From: Paracoccaceae bacterium
Lineage (GTDB): Bacteria; Pseudomonadota; Alphaproteobacteria; Rhodobacterales; Rhodobacteraceae
Assembly (NCBI GenBank): GCA_902633655.1
Contig: CACPHA010000003.1
Span: 1 to 51,738 of the forward strand
Length of the DNA stretch: 51,738 nt
Reading direction: 5' to 3'
In this document: piece by piece, positions 23,670-33,376 of the stretch
How the letters are laid out: every line of letters begins with the position of its first letter
Position numbering within the stretch: the first letter of the stretch is position 1
Notes under the pieces: generated by a model
The model's input: only the letters and a program-made list of their open reading frames with translations
Told to the model about the DNA's origin: nothing
Databases searched by the model: none
Made by a program: the position numbers and the translations under genes

Positions 23670-24389
23670 TCACTGCTCTAGTATGAGGTGAAGCCGTCTG
23701 TTTTGACGCCCTTTCTTCTCGATTTTGGATATACGAACTCGCCCAATTTCACTCGTGTTTAACACATGTGTTCCACCACAAGGTTGCAGGTCAATCTGAT
23801 TTTCAGCCTGCCCAATTCGAACTAATCTGACCATACCAGCTCCTTTAGGTGGCTTAACTGACAAAGTCTTAACAAGTGAAGGATTAGCGTCAAGCTCTTC
23901 TTCCGTAATCCAAGTTTCACTGATGGATAGACCATGCGAGATTACTGTATTTAGATTATTACTTATCACTTCTTTGTCGTCTGGTGCCTCGGGCATATCA
24001 AAGTCTAGTCGGCTTTTTTTAGCTGTAATTGCTCCTCCAGTTACCGGCAGTGGAACTACAACAGACAAAAGGTGAAGCGCCGTGTGCATGCGCATATGGC
24101 GATATCGTCTATACCAATCTAGAACTTGAACCACGTCTACACCTACATCAGGACAAACTTCACTCTCACCAGGCATACAAATTAATTCACCATTTTTGCC
24201 TTTAAACGTTGTTTCAATTTTTGTTTTACCACCGGACCATAACAAGAAACCGCTGTCACCGGGTTGTCCGCCAGAAGTTGCATAAAAAAGGCTTTGATTA
24301 AGAACAATGCCACCTTCATCGGTCCGAGACGAAACCACTGCCGGCGCCTCTTTCATGTAGCTGTCTTCAAGAAACAATAATCGCGTCAT
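23670..24389 (-). CDS. alaX: AlaX-type alanyl-tRNA editing protein
   Basis: 239 residues, a free-standing homologue of the AlaRS editing domain that removes Ser or Gly wrongly attached to tRNA-Ala. An N-terminal beta-domain with [15 protein letters not shown], then the zinc-binding editing core: HTALH (His102, His106) and CGGTHV (Cys204, His208). The length fits the middle-size AlaX class. Its start overlaps the end of the mscS-like gene by four bases, so it is co-translated. It lies 72 bases before the tRNA-Ser and faces the same way. Confidence 0.93.
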   Translation of the reverse strand: MTRLLFLEDSYMKEAPAVVSSRTDEGGIVLNQSLFYATSGGQPGDSGFLLWSGGKTKIETTFKGKNGELICMPGESEVCPDVGVDVVQVLDWYRRYRHMRMHTALHLLSVVVPLPVTGGAITAKKSRLDFDMPEAPDDKEVISNNLNTVISHGLSISETWITEEELDANPSLVKTLSVKPPKGAGMVRLVRIGQAENQIDLQPCGGTHVLNTSEIGRVRISKIEKKGRQNRRLHLILEQ

Positions 24390-26710
24390 GGCCCTCCCTG
24401 TCCACTAAAAGCTTCAGGATTTCTTATCCAAATATCGCGCTGTGCGAAGGGGATTTCGATACCCTCTTCTTGGAATCTGACCACAATCTGGTGATTAATT
24501 TCTGATTTGACGCTGAGCACCCAGTTCACATCTCTCAAAATCGCGCGAATTTCAAAATCAAGGCTATCTACTCCAAAACCTTGAAATACAATCGAGGGCC
24601 CAGGATTTTGCAACACCATCGGATGAGCCTCTACGATTTCTTTTAGTATATCGGTGACATGTCGGGTGTCTGTGCCATAAGCCACCCCAACAGGAATTAT
24701 CAAGCGTCCAATAGTATTACCGCGTGTATAGTTGGTCACAACGCCAGACACCAAGTCCGCATTTGGTACTATCACATCACTGCGATCAAACGTTTCGATA
24801 CGAGTTGATCGAACGGAAATATTACGTACATAACCCATCTTTCCACCTACTTCAATCCAGTCACCTTCACTTACAGGGCGTTCAATCAGAAGTATTATAC
24901 CTGATACAAAATTTGAAACTATGTTTTGAAGCCCAAAACCTATTCCCACAGAAAGTGCCCCTGCAACAATTGCAAGAGAGGATAGATCGATTCCTGCGCT
25001 AGAAATCGCTGCAACGGCCGCAATAAAGATACCCAAATACCCAACACCCGATGTAATGGCCGTTTGGGCGCCAATTTCAATCTTAGTTTTGGGGAGCACA
25101 GCGCCTCTGAGGGTCGATTGCAAAAGACGTGTCGCCATGTAACCGACAGTAAAGATAACTACAAATGTAAGAAGGTTTATTGGTGAAAGACGTGCTTCAC
25201 CGATGGGAATACCTTTCTGGAAGGCATTCCATATCTCGACTAAGTCAACTGACCGAGCACCCCAAATCAAAGCTAACACTGGTAAAGCTAATAGGAACAA
25301 AAAGAATCCGATCAAAATTGGGAGTAGCGCATCCTGGGTCGGCTCAACGCCTTTATGCATTATGGCAATATAAATGTCGCCTACCAACACCTGAAGCAAA
25401 TATACAAACGCAAGCAATGCCAAAGTTTGGACAAAAGGATAGAATAATGCTTCGGACGCATTCATAAATCCAACCACCGCCAAAACGGGAGACGCAACTG
25501 CAATGAAATTAGACAACCGCCGTAGCACAGCCATCAGGCGCCACTTAGCTGGTTGGACTTGCGGTAGATCCATTTCATAGCTAGTTGTCTGTATTGGCGC
25601 GGCGAACCTAATTTTCCCCAATTGGAAAATTGCAAAAGACCCAATTATGATAAGTGTAAAATTAATGATTGCATCAGTCTGATCAGAAAAAACCTCGTAG
25701 TCTGAAACAATGCCATAATAATGCCTTGCAACCATTACACTACCAAGCATGCCAAAAAAGAAAACACCATTTCCACCCGCAATTTTTGGTACAGTAGGCA
25801 AACTTGCATTAGGTCCCGTCATAAGCCGTTGAGCCAGCCAAATAGGACCAAATATCCAGAGCGGCCAATTGATAAAAAAGCTGTCCCAATTACCGCTAAA
25901 GGCAGCCGAAAGTAACAAGCTGCCCCGGACTTCAAAAATACCGCTGACTTCGATCGTGTTTATTAGATAACAAAGTCCAGCTACTCGTAAAAACATCACC
26001 ATAAGGGTTAAACTGAATCCAGCAAGCCGCGTCTGCTCTTCAGACCAGGGCCAGAATAATTCAGCGAGTCGTTTAACAATCATATTCGCGCCGAAAAGCA
26101 TGATTAGCGAAATGATTGTCCGGATGAATAAATTGACACCCTGTTTACTTAGTGACTTAAATCTACTTTCGGAGATAAAAGTTGCTGTGATTTCTCGCCT
26201 TAAACCAGAATGAAAATTCTTCAATTCACTCCAAGCATTTGGCCAAGCCAGAAAGTTCAGTGGCGATTTACCAAGATGTACCAAAGCCGAAGCCTGCTGA
26301 GCCCGAGTAATCTGATCAATTTCTTTGATAAGCCCATCGGCTTTTTTAAGAGCTTCTAGTACTTTCGCAGCAGGTGCTTTTAGACGAGCTAGTTTTTCCT
26401 CTAGCTCGCGTCTTCGATCTTCAAGCGGGTCAATGGCGTTATCCGCTGGCAACGGACCTAAAGCTTCAATCTGCGAAAGTACTGTCGAAATAGGTGTTTT
26501 ATTCAGCTCACTTGAACTTTGAAACAGCGTCCGCCAATCGGCAACCTGCTTGCGAAGGCTTTCTGAAACATTTCTACTTTCCAGTTGCCGCTCTACATGC
26601 TTTGCCTGTTTCGCCCAAAGTTCAAAATCAATCTCAATACTTTGAGCCGCTCCAAAGTTGGTAAAAAAGGCATATAAGAGTAATGCTATGGCGCCTATCT
26701 TTTGCCTCAT
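24386..26710 (-). CDS. Large MscS-family mechanosensitive channel
   Basis: 774 residues: signal peptide (MRQKIGAIALLLYAFFTNFGAAQS), a periplasmic coiled-coil region of DUF3772 type (about 30-150, with RREL/EEKLARLKAPAAKVLEAL), about ten membrane helices and a C-terminal MscS core (VGIGFGLQNIVSNFVSGIILLIERPVSEGDWIEV, then MGYVRNISVRSTRIETFDRSDVIVPNADL). It should open under membrane tension to release solutes during osmotic down-shock. The size and layout fit MscK/YbdG-like large members. It begins 12 bases after the cysteine-synthase gene, in one transcript with it and alaX. Confidence 0.92.
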   Translation of the reverse strand: MRQKIGAIALLLYAFFTNFGAAQSIEIDFELWAKQAKHVERQLESRNVSESLRKQVADWRTLFQSSSELNKTPISTVLSQIEALGPLPADNAIDPLEDRRRELEEKLARLKAPAAKVLEALKKADGLIKEIDQITRAQQASALVHLGKSPLNFLAWPNAWSELKNFHSGLRREITATFISESRFKSLSKQGVNLFIRTIISLIMLFGANMIVKRLAELFWPWSEEQTRLAGFSLTLMVMFLRVAGLCYLINTIEVSGIFEVRGSLLLSAAFSGNWDSFFINWPLWIFGPIWLAQRLMTGPNASLPTVPKIAGGNGVFFFGMLGSVMVARHYYGIVSDYEVFSDQTDAIINFTLIIIGSFAIFQLGKIRFAAPIQTTSYEMDLPQVQPAKWRLMAVLRRLSNFIAVASPVLAVVGFMNASEALFYPFVQTLALLAFVYLLQVLVGDIYIAIMHKGVEPTQDALLPILIGFFLFLLALPVLALIWGARSVDLVEIWNAFQKGIPIGEARLSPINLLTFVVIFTVGYMATRLLQSTLRGAVLPKTKIEIGAQTAITSGVGYLGIFIAAVAAISSAGIDLSSLAIVAGALSVGIGFGLQNIVSNFVSGIILLIERPVSEGDWIEVGGKMGYVRNISVRSTRIETFDRSDVIVPNADLVSGVVTNYTRGNTIGRLIIPVGVAYGTDTRHVTDILKEIVEAHPMVLQNPGPSIVFQGFGVDSLDFEIRAILRDVNWVLSVKSEINHQIVVRFQEEGIEIPFAQRDIWIRNPEAFSGQGGP

Positions 26711-26722
26711 CGTTCACCTTTC

Positions 26723-27757
26723 CTAAGTATCCTCAAAAACTGCCACAATCTCCCGCGATGATCGCTCCAACCATGCTGGTAATGGAAGACCTTTATCGCG
26801 CAAAAATTCTACATTGAAGAGTTTTGATTGATATCTTGTACCGAAGTCGCAAAGAATTGTAACGATTGTATGCCCCGAGCCAAGTACTTTGGCCATTTTA
26901 ACCGCTCCAGCGATGTTAATGCCAGAACTGATGCCAAGACATATACCTTCGTTGTCAAGCAAATCGAAAATCAACGGTAAAGCTTCATAATCATGGACCT
27001 GATAACAAGCATCAGGAATTAAGTCTTGAAGATTCTTTGTTATTCTACCCTGCCCAATACCCTCTGAGATTGACGCACCTTCTGCCATCAAATGCCCATT
27101 TACATAATGAGAAAACAGCTTAGAGCCCATCGGATCAGAAAGGCCAATTTTGACCCCTTTGGGTTGCAAGGCCAAGGCTACTCCCGCAAGCGTACCTCCT
27201 GACCCACAGGCGCAAATGAACCCATCCACTTGTCCTTCTGTTTGCTCCCAAATTTCCGGCCCCGTGCCTTCGATATGCGCCTGTCGATTGGCCAAATTGT
27301 CAAATTGATTAGCCCATATCGCTCCATTTGCTTCAGTTTTGTTTAATTCTTCCGCAAGCCGCCCCGAATACCGCACATAATTATTAAGGTTGCTGTATGG
27401 TACCGCTGGTACTTCGACCAATTTAGCACCAGCAAGACGGATCATGTCCTTCTTTTCCTGACTTTGAGTTTCAGGAATCACAATCACTGTTTTGAAACCG
27501 AGTGATGCGCCTACCAAAGCCAAACCAATCCCTGTATTTCCAGCAGTTCCTTCAACTATAGTTCCACCAGGCTTGAGATTTCCGCGAGCAATTGCATCAC
27601 GAATTATAAATAGTGCCGCGCGATCCTTAACCGACTGGCCCGGATTCATAAACTCCGCTTTTCCTAGTATAGTGCACCCAGTTAATTCACTTACCTGCCT
27701 CAATTTGATAAGGGGCGTATTGCCAATTGCCGCACTAAGGTCTGCTGCGAAGTCCAT
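26723..27757 (-). CDS. cysK: Cysteine synthase A-like PLP enzyme
   Basis: 344 residues, fold-type II PLP enzyme that makes cysteine from O-acetylserine and sulfide. IGNTPLIKL at the start, PLP lysine K44 in GQSVKDRAA, the substrate/PLP loop EGTAGNTGIGLAL (EPTSGNTG in classical CysK), the phosphate loop CGSGGTLAG, and the closing SSGINIAGA. The EGTAGNTG variant and the 30-residue C-terminal extension (LPLPAWLERSSREIVAVFEDT) mark an alphaproteobacterial subtype. Activity on another beta-substituted serine is possible. It is first in the cysK-mscS-alaX operon. Confidence 0.88.
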   Translation of the reverse strand: MDFAADLSAAIGNTPLIKLRQVSELTGCTILGKAEFMNPGQSVKDRAALFIIRDAIARGNLKPGGTIVEGTAGNTGIGLALVGASLGFKTVIVIPETQSQEKKDMIRLAGAKLVEVPAVPYSNLNNYVRYSGRLAEELNKTEANGAIWANQFDNLANRQAHIEGTGPEIWEQTEGQVDGFICACGSGGTLAGVALALQPKGVKIGLSDPMGSKLFSHYVNGHLMAEGASISEGIGQGRITKNLQDLIPDACYQVHDYEALPLIFDLLDNEGICLGISSGINIAGAVKMAKVLGSGHTIVTILCDFGTRYQSKLFNVEFLRDKGLPLPAWLERSSREIVAVFEDT

Positions 27758-28023
27758 TCAGTAAAACTCCGGAATGATTTTGGTTTTTTCTATATCTAGT
27801 TTGACTATTTAGAAATCTCAAGAAGCTCGGAAAAAATCCCACAAGCCACAAAAACAACTACCAAATGTCTATTTTGCAATTATTTGGCGATGATAAAAAT
27901 TTTAGAAGCTATCAACCTGATCGCGCCGACACTCTTCCTTAAAAAAGTAACGACAAATATCTTAAGCGATACACTTTAAATTTGTTGCACAAATTAAAGA
28001 CAGTTCAAAAACAAAATTGCAGT
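27758..28023. other. Intergenic region between cysK and cfa
   Basis: 266 AT-rich bases with no frame or hairpin I can support. It should hold the cysK promoter and the end of the cfa transcript. Confidence 0.5.
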
Positions 28024-29253
28024 CTAAAGATTTGCGTTAGTACTGGGGTTAAACACCGTTATTTGTGAAACGTCACATGATCCGCTAGAAAAGGTAGAGG
28101 CACAAGATGTAAGATACATATTCCACATTCTTCGAAATCGATCGTCAAAACCCATATCTGCTACTTGATCCCATTTTTCGTTAAATTCTTGATACCATCG
28201 CCGCAAAGTCATGGAATAGCTTTGGCCAAATTCTATTGATTTCACAAATTGAAGCCCGGCTCGTTCAATTTCCTGACGAAGGACATTCGGGCTGGGCAAC
28301 ATACCACCCGGAAAAATATACTTTTGAATAAAATCAACGCCTTTACGGTATATCTCCCACCTTTCCTCCCCCACGGTGATTATTTGCAACGTAGCAGATT
28401 TTCCTGGGTGGAGACAATCGCGTAAGGTAGAAAAGTATGCAGGCCAGTACTTTTCTCCGACGGCTTCAAACATTTCTATACTGGCGACACCATCGTATTT
28501 TCCAATTTCGTCCCTGTAGTCTTGCAATTTAAATTGAACTTTATCCTGTAATCCTTTATTTTTTATTCTTTTTCTGGCAAAGTCTAATTGCTCATTACTA
28601 ATAGTCAAACCAGTAACACAAAGCCCTCTCTGCTCTGCAGCGTATTCAGCAAAACCGCCCCAACCACAGCCAATTTCAAGCACGTGGTCACCAGGAGTTA
28701 CTCCCATTTGATCGACCATCGACGCGTATTTTGCAGTTTGAGCTTTTTCAAGACTTTCTTGCCCGGTTTTAAATAAAGCAGATGAATATGTCATTGTCTC
28801 ATCTAGCCATAATTTATAAAAATTATTACCTAAATCATAGTGATAGCTAATATTCTTAAGTGCCTGACGTTTTGAATTGCGATTTAGCCAGAAGCGGAAT
28901 TTCTCATAGGTACGCACCAATTTCATTCCCGGAAAACCGTCATAGACCTCATCATTGTCCGAATGAACCCAGTCCATAAAAGCTTGCAAGTCAGGTGTCT
29001 TCCAGCCACCCTCTAAATAAGCCTCACAAAAACCAAGATCACCTTCCCGGATCAAACGCCCAAAAATATCGTTGTCGTTTACTTCAATCACTGCGACAGG
29101 ACCTAGATTTTTACCCTCAGCACGAAAAACTCGTCCATCGGGCAAAACAAAATCAACGCGCCCGTTGTTCATTTTTCTAACCCCATCAAAAACTTGAACG
29201 AAATATCGGGGTAACCTAGTTTGACTTTTTGTTGACGTCAGATACATGTTCAT
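28024..29253 (-). CDS. cfa: Cyclopropane-fatty-acyl-phospholipid synthase
   Basis: 409 residues. A SAM-dependent enzyme that adds a methylene to unsaturated acyl chains of membrane lipids. Motifs: SYHYDLGNNFYKLWLDETMTYSSALF (substrate/product region), VLEIGCGWGGFAEYAA (SAM-binding GxGxG), YDGVASIEMFEAVGEKYW, and FIQKYIFPGGMLPS (active-site region). The N-terminal lipid-binding domain (about 1-110) is present. A second ATG (29247) is also possible. It begins three bases after the photolyase stop, so both are on one leftward transcript, which may couple membrane and DNA protection under stress or light. Confidence 0.95.
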   Translation of the reverse strand: MNMYLTSTKSQTRLPRYFVQVFDGVRKMNNGRVDFVLPDGRVFRAEGKNLGPVAVIEVNDNDIFGRLIREGDLGFCEAYLEGGWKTPDLQAFMDWVHSDNDEVYDGFPGMKLVRTYEKFRFWLNRNSKRQALKNISYHYDLGNNFYKLWLDETMTYSSALFKTGQESLEKAQTAKYASMVDQMGVTPGDHVLEIGCGWGGFAEYAAEQRGLCVTGLTISNEQLDFARKRIKNKGLQDKVQFKLQDYRDEIGKYDGVASIEMFEAVGEKYWPAYFSTLRDCLHPGKSATLQIITVGEERWEIYRKGVDFIQKYIFPGGMLPSPNVLRQEIERAGLQFVKSIEFGQSYSMTLRRWYQEFNEKWDQVADMGFDDRFRRMWNMYLTSCASTFSSGSCDVSQITVFNPSTNANL

Positions 29254-29256
29254 TCC

Positions 29257-30672
29257 CTAAATACTTCGACTTTTGTATGCATCGAGAGCCCGTTTTCGTC
29301 CTTCGCTCATTGTTACAATGGGATTACAATAACTCATAGTCGAATTCAATTTCCAGTTTTTCGGTATCGCATCAAAAAAATCTAAAGCCGTTTCGGGAGA
29401 ATCGTTCGAAAGCTCGGCAACCCAACGTTGAACATATTTTCCGCTTGGATCAAATTTTTGCAACTGTGTTTCCGCATTAAAAATCCGAAAAAAAGGTGTT
29501 GCATCCGGCCCTGAGCCAGAGGACCACTGCCATCCCATCGCATTACTTGCGGGATCCCAATCAACCAGACACTCCTCGAACCATCTCTGTCCTATTTTCC
29601 AATGGAACATGAGATGCTTGGTAAGATATGAGGCAACAATCATCCGACCCCTGTTGTGCATGCGTCCCGTTACATACATTTCCCGCATTGCAGCATCAAC
29701 GAAGGGAATACCAGTGCGACCTTGCTTCCAAGCTAGTACGTGTGGGGCAGATTCATCAGTTTTCCATGGAAACTGATCCCAATCAGATTTCCAATTTTCA
29801 GACAAAATATGGGGAGTGTGATACATAAGATGATAAGCAAACTCACGCCACGCCAACTCTTTAAGAAAAATTTCAGCTCCCTCACCAAACTTCTCCAACA
29901 CAACTCGACAAGCATGCCAACATCGCGCAGGACTTATCTCTCCAAGCGCCAAGTTTTCGGACAGATCAGATGTTGCGGGTCTAGATGGAATATCTCTCAA
30001 GTGCTTATAATCTTGCACGTTGTGTGCAATGAAGTCGTCAAGGCGTTTATGTGCCGCCGCTTCACCAACCCGCAAATAGGGCTCTACGACATCAGCGCCT
30101 CTATTCATTGCATCAGCTAGGCACCAAGTCTCAAGGATATCAGAGCTTGGCCATTCCGAAGGAGTTTGTATAGATTTGGGTGAGGGCAGTTCTTCAGTTA
30201 TATTCCTCTGTCTCACATTATTCCAAAACGGTGTATAAACACGATAATATGACCCACCACCAGTTTCAACAGACCAAGGTTCAAAAAGTAGCATCCCTTC
30301 AAAACTCTTCACCTCAAGCCCGCGTGCTTTTAATGTTTTTTTAATTTCGACATCGCGCATACGAGCTTTTGGTTCATACAACCTGTTCCAAACAACACTC
30401 CGAGCTCCAGTTTCTGAGATTAATTGATCAAGTACCGCTTGCGCATCACCAGCACGCAAAATCAGGCGAGAAGATACAGCATTATAGGACCTTTTCAAAT
30501 ACTGAAGACCTAGTCCCAAACGCCATTTTGATGCTGCTCCTAATCCAGCGGGTAATTCATCATAAATGAACACAGGAATTACAGGGCGGCCACTCGCAAC
30601 GGCATATGAGAGGGCGCCATTATCGCTTAGCCTTAAGTCACGGCGCATCCAGTAGATTATCGGTGATTGCAA
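29257..30672 (-). CDS. phr: Deoxyribodipyrimidine photolyase (class I)
   Basis: 471 residues, light-driven repair of cyclobutane pyrimidine dimers. An N-terminal Rossmann domain ([17 protein letters not shown]) for the antenna pigment, and a C-terminal FAD domain with [52 protein letters not shown], and [30 protein letters not shown]-type residues. This matches CPD photolyases of class I; a cryptochrome-like role is less likely. It precedes cfa by three bases. The presence of phr fits life in lit surface water. Confidence 0.94.
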   Translation of the reverse strand: [471 protein letters not shown]

Positions 30673-30725
30673 AGCTCAGTCTCTTACTTCTTTCGTTTTA
30701 ATACGATTTGAAAAAGCGTCCTAGA

Positions 30726-31949
30726 TCAAATAATATCATCTAAAGCATTAATAAGACGCAAAATCTCACTTTTACTCGTGTAATGCACAAAGCTCATGCG
30801 AAGAACCCCCTCATCCGCGTCAATGCCCATAGCCTCTAGAGGGCGAACGCCATAAAAATTATCAGCCCCAACGGCGATATGCCTCTCTGCTAGTCGTTCG
30901 GCAATAGTCCGAGGTGACTTTTGCGTTTTCACGGCAAACGTGGGAGCCCGCTCTTGAGCTTTTTCAGGCCCAAGTAACCGCAAAGAGTTTTTACTAGTGA
31001 TATAATCAAGTAATGGTTGCATCAAATCTTCTTCGCATGCCCTCACTAAGTCATGTACGGCTTTTCCTTTTTCTGAAAGAGCTACATTTTCGTCAAAATG
31101 ATGATCATGAAGCGCCTCAAAATAATCAACAATGCCCGCACAAGCCGCAATTTGAGCATGATCGGGACCAGCAGGCGTAAAGCGTTTTGTAATATTAGTC
31201 GCATTAAAGTGATGGCCTTGATTAGGAAGTTTTTGCGCCAAGTCTCTTGTTATGGCCATTATGCCCTGATGAGGTCCATATGTTTTGTAAGAAGAAAATA
31301 GATAAATATCGGCGCCTAAATCTTTAACATTAGGAATGCCGTGAGGTGCATAGCTCACGCCATCTACGCAGGTATATGCACCTACTTGATGAACAGTCTT
31401 AATAATTTCTACTACTGGATTTATGTCTGCAATTATGTTGGAGCAATGCGGAAAGCACACAAGACGGACTCTGTCGTCTAGTAGATTTTCTAGATCTTTT
31501 ATATCAAGTCGACCTGTCTCGTGATCTACACACCATTCCCGCACCTCGACCTCTGTTTCAGCTAAACGTCGCCATGGACCAGAATTAGCTTCATGATCTT
31601 GATTAGTCACAACGATAGCCTCACCTTCTTTCATCATTTGGCGAAAGGCCTGCGAAAGCACATAGGTATTTTGCGTTGTAGACGGTCCGAAACTTAGTTC
31701 GTCTGTCTCTAGACCCATCATTTTAGATAGACGCGCGCGCGCCTCATCCATTTCGGCACCACCAAGTTTGGATGGACGGGCCGGCCAGTAAGGTTGCATC
31801 TTCCTTTCACGATAAAAGCGCTCTAATCGAGCAATTACCTGTACGCAGGCGTATGAGCCACCAGCATTTTCAAAAAAAGCTAGATTTTTCCCGTCTGGCG
31901 TTAGGAATGCTGGAAATTGCGCCCTGACAAAATCGATATCAAAGGTCAT
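30726..31949 (-). CDS. Class V aminotransferase-fold PLP protein (cysteine-desulfurase-like)
   Basis: 407 residues with the class V fold. NLAFFENAGGSYACVQVI at the start, SKLGGAEMDEARARL, GPSTTQNTYVLSQAF (phosphate loop), TNQDHEANSGPWRRLAE, and the PLP lysine in FSSYKTYGPHQGIMAI. This resembles the cysteine-desulfurase-like family near VC1184 (TIGR01976) rather than IscS/SufS, and I cannot fix the substrate. It is followed at 53 bases by phr, in the same direction. Confidence 0.82.
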   Translation of the reverse strand: MTFDIDFVRAQFPAFLTPDGKNLAFFENAGGSYACVQVIARLERFYRERKMQPYWPARPSKLGGAEMDEARARLSKMMGLETDELSFGPSTTQNTYVLSQAFRQMMKEGEAIVVTNQDHEANSGPWRRLAETEVEVREWCVDHETGRLDIKDLENLLDDRVRLVCFPHCSNIIADINPVVEIIKTVHQVGAYTCVDGVSYAPHGIPNVKDLGADIYLFSSYKTYGPHQGIMAITRDLAQKLPNQGHHFNATNITKRFTPAGPDHAQIAACAGIVDYFEALHDHHFDENVALSEKGKAVHDLVRACEEDLMQPLLDYITSKNSLRLLGPEKAQERAPTFAVKTQKSPRTIAERLAERHIAVGADNFYGVRPLEAMGIDADEGVLRMSFVHYTSKSEILRLINALDDII

Positions 31950-32065
31950 TTCTATATCTTTTCTTAAGTTATTGGTTCAACCTCATAAGAGACATAAAAA
32001 TTGCTAAAAGAAAATCTATTTACGAACCTACACCAAATAAAAAGCTAGTTTTCTAAAATAATAAG

Positions 32066-32091
32066 AGCCTCCTTAAATCCTCAAGAAGGCT
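32066..32091 (-). terminator. Rho-independent terminator of the dmdA-ccr operon
   Basis: On the minus strand, AGCCTTCTT/AAGGAGGCT stem with one mismatch, followed by CTTATTATTTT. It lies 28 bases past the ccr stop. Confidence 0.65.
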
Positions 32092-32119
32092 TTAAGTTAT
32101 AGATATAATGAAACCTATT

Positions 32120-33361
32120 TCACGAAGCGCCCTGCCCCTTTTCAGTAGCATTAACCAAACATGCCATATTACCATATGGATGCTTGTTTTGATACATTAA
32201 CTGATGGGCGGCTCCTATTTCATCAAATGAATATGTGGCCGACAAGCAAGGATCGACTTTACCCGAAATTAGAAGTTCATTCACAGCTTCTGATTGCTCA
32301 TCATTCGCTAGATGTGAACCCTGGAAGCGTTTTTGCATCATCCAATGATATCGTAAATCCATCGTTATGTTGTAACCAGTTGTCCCAGCACATATGACAA
32401 CCATGCCGCCCGTGTCACATAAGAACCCGGAGGTTGCAAGTGTTGCCTCTCCGGGATGTTCGAAAACAATCTTTGGATTTTTACGCTCACCAATGATATC
32501 CCAGATTGCCTTACCAAAAGAGCGTGCGCCTTTAATGAAGTCACCATATTCTGGCTTCGTTGTGTCAGGCATCGGTCCCCAATGATCAAAATCATTTCTA
32601 TTGATCACGCCAACCGCACCTTTATCAAGACAGAACTGGCGTTTATCTTCATCAGAAATAACTGCAATCGGTTTTCCTCCTAGTGCCGAAACAATTTGTA
32701 ACGCCATTGCACCCAGACCGCCGGCTGCGCCCCATACGAGAACAACATCACCTTTTTCTACCGTATGTGGGGCCCAGCCCATAAGCTGACGATAGGCGGT
32801 TGACGCACAAAGCATATAACAACCAGCTTCTTCCCATGTCAGATGCTGTGGCTTTTTCTTAATCTGATGTGATTGTGCTTTGGCAAACTGGCAATATGAT
32901 CCATAGTTTGTTTGATATCCCCAGATGCGAACCGATGTGGCGAGCATTGGATCCTTACCTGAAAGTACCCACGGATCGTCAGGCTCCCACCAGCCAGAGT
33001 GAACAACGACTTCTTCTCCAACTGAAACATCTTTTACATCTTCGCCGACAGCCCAAATGATGCCAGAAGCATCGGAGCCTCCGGCATGAAAATCTTCGGG
33101 TTCACCCTTTTTTTGACGTTCTTTAATGACATCGATGGGATAGCCCAAGGCAGCCCAAACATTATTATAGTTAATGCCTGTGGCCATTACGTACACCAAA
33201 ACGTCCTTAGGCCCAATGCTTGGTGTGTCAATCACCTCCCGTTTCCAGGCGGTTTTAGGTTCTCCAAAACGATCTTGGCGCACCATAAATGCATGCATCT
33301 TTGGAGGAACTTCTCCGATGGGGGGCATGTCCCCCAAATCATAGAGCTCTTTTGAAGCCAT
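32120..33361 (-). CDS. ccr: Crotonyl-CoA carboxylase/reductase
   Basis: 413 residues of the medium-chain reductase superfamily. It uses NADPH to reduce crotonyl-CoA and adds CO2 to give ethylmalonyl-CoA, in the ethylmalonyl-CoA pathway; homologues also reduce acryloyl-CoA. Distinguishing signs: [20 protein letters not shown] (conserved Asn of the CO2 pocket), [18 protein letters not shown], the nucleotide-binding [18 protein letters not shown], and [13 protein letters not shown] with the conserved His. AcuI-type acryloyl-CoA reductases are shorter and lack these. It follows dmdA by 15 bases, so it probably serves DMSP-derived three- and two-carbon units. It is the last gene of the operon. Confidence 0.88.
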   Translation of the reverse strand: MASKELYDLGDMPPIGEVPPKMHAFMVRQDRFGEPKTAWKREVIDTPSIGPKDVLVYVMATGINYNNVWAALGYPIDVIKERQKKGEPEDFHAGGSDASGIIWAVGEDVKDVSVGEEVVVHSGWWEPDDPWVLSGKDPMLATSVRIWGYQTNYGSYCQFAKAQSHQIKKKPQHLTWEEAGCYMLCASTAYRQLMGWAPHTVEKGDVVLVWGAAGGLGAMALQIVSALGGKPIAVISDEDKRQFCLDKGAVGVINRNDFDHWGPMPDTTKPEYGDFIKGARSFGKAIWDIIGERKNPKIVFEHPGEATLATSGFLCDTGGMVVICAGTTGYNITMDLRYHWMMQKRFQGSHLANDEQSEAVNELLISGKVDPCLSATYSFDEIGAAHQLMYQNKHPYGNMACLVNATEKGQGAS

Positions 33362-33376
33362 TTTTTTCTCCTTAAA

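Noticed and set aside
32120-33361. AcuI-type acryloyl-CoA reductase instead of Ccr
   Set aside because: The 413-residue length and the CO2-pocket segments ([19 protein letters not shown]) fit Ccr, not the shorter AcuI proteins.
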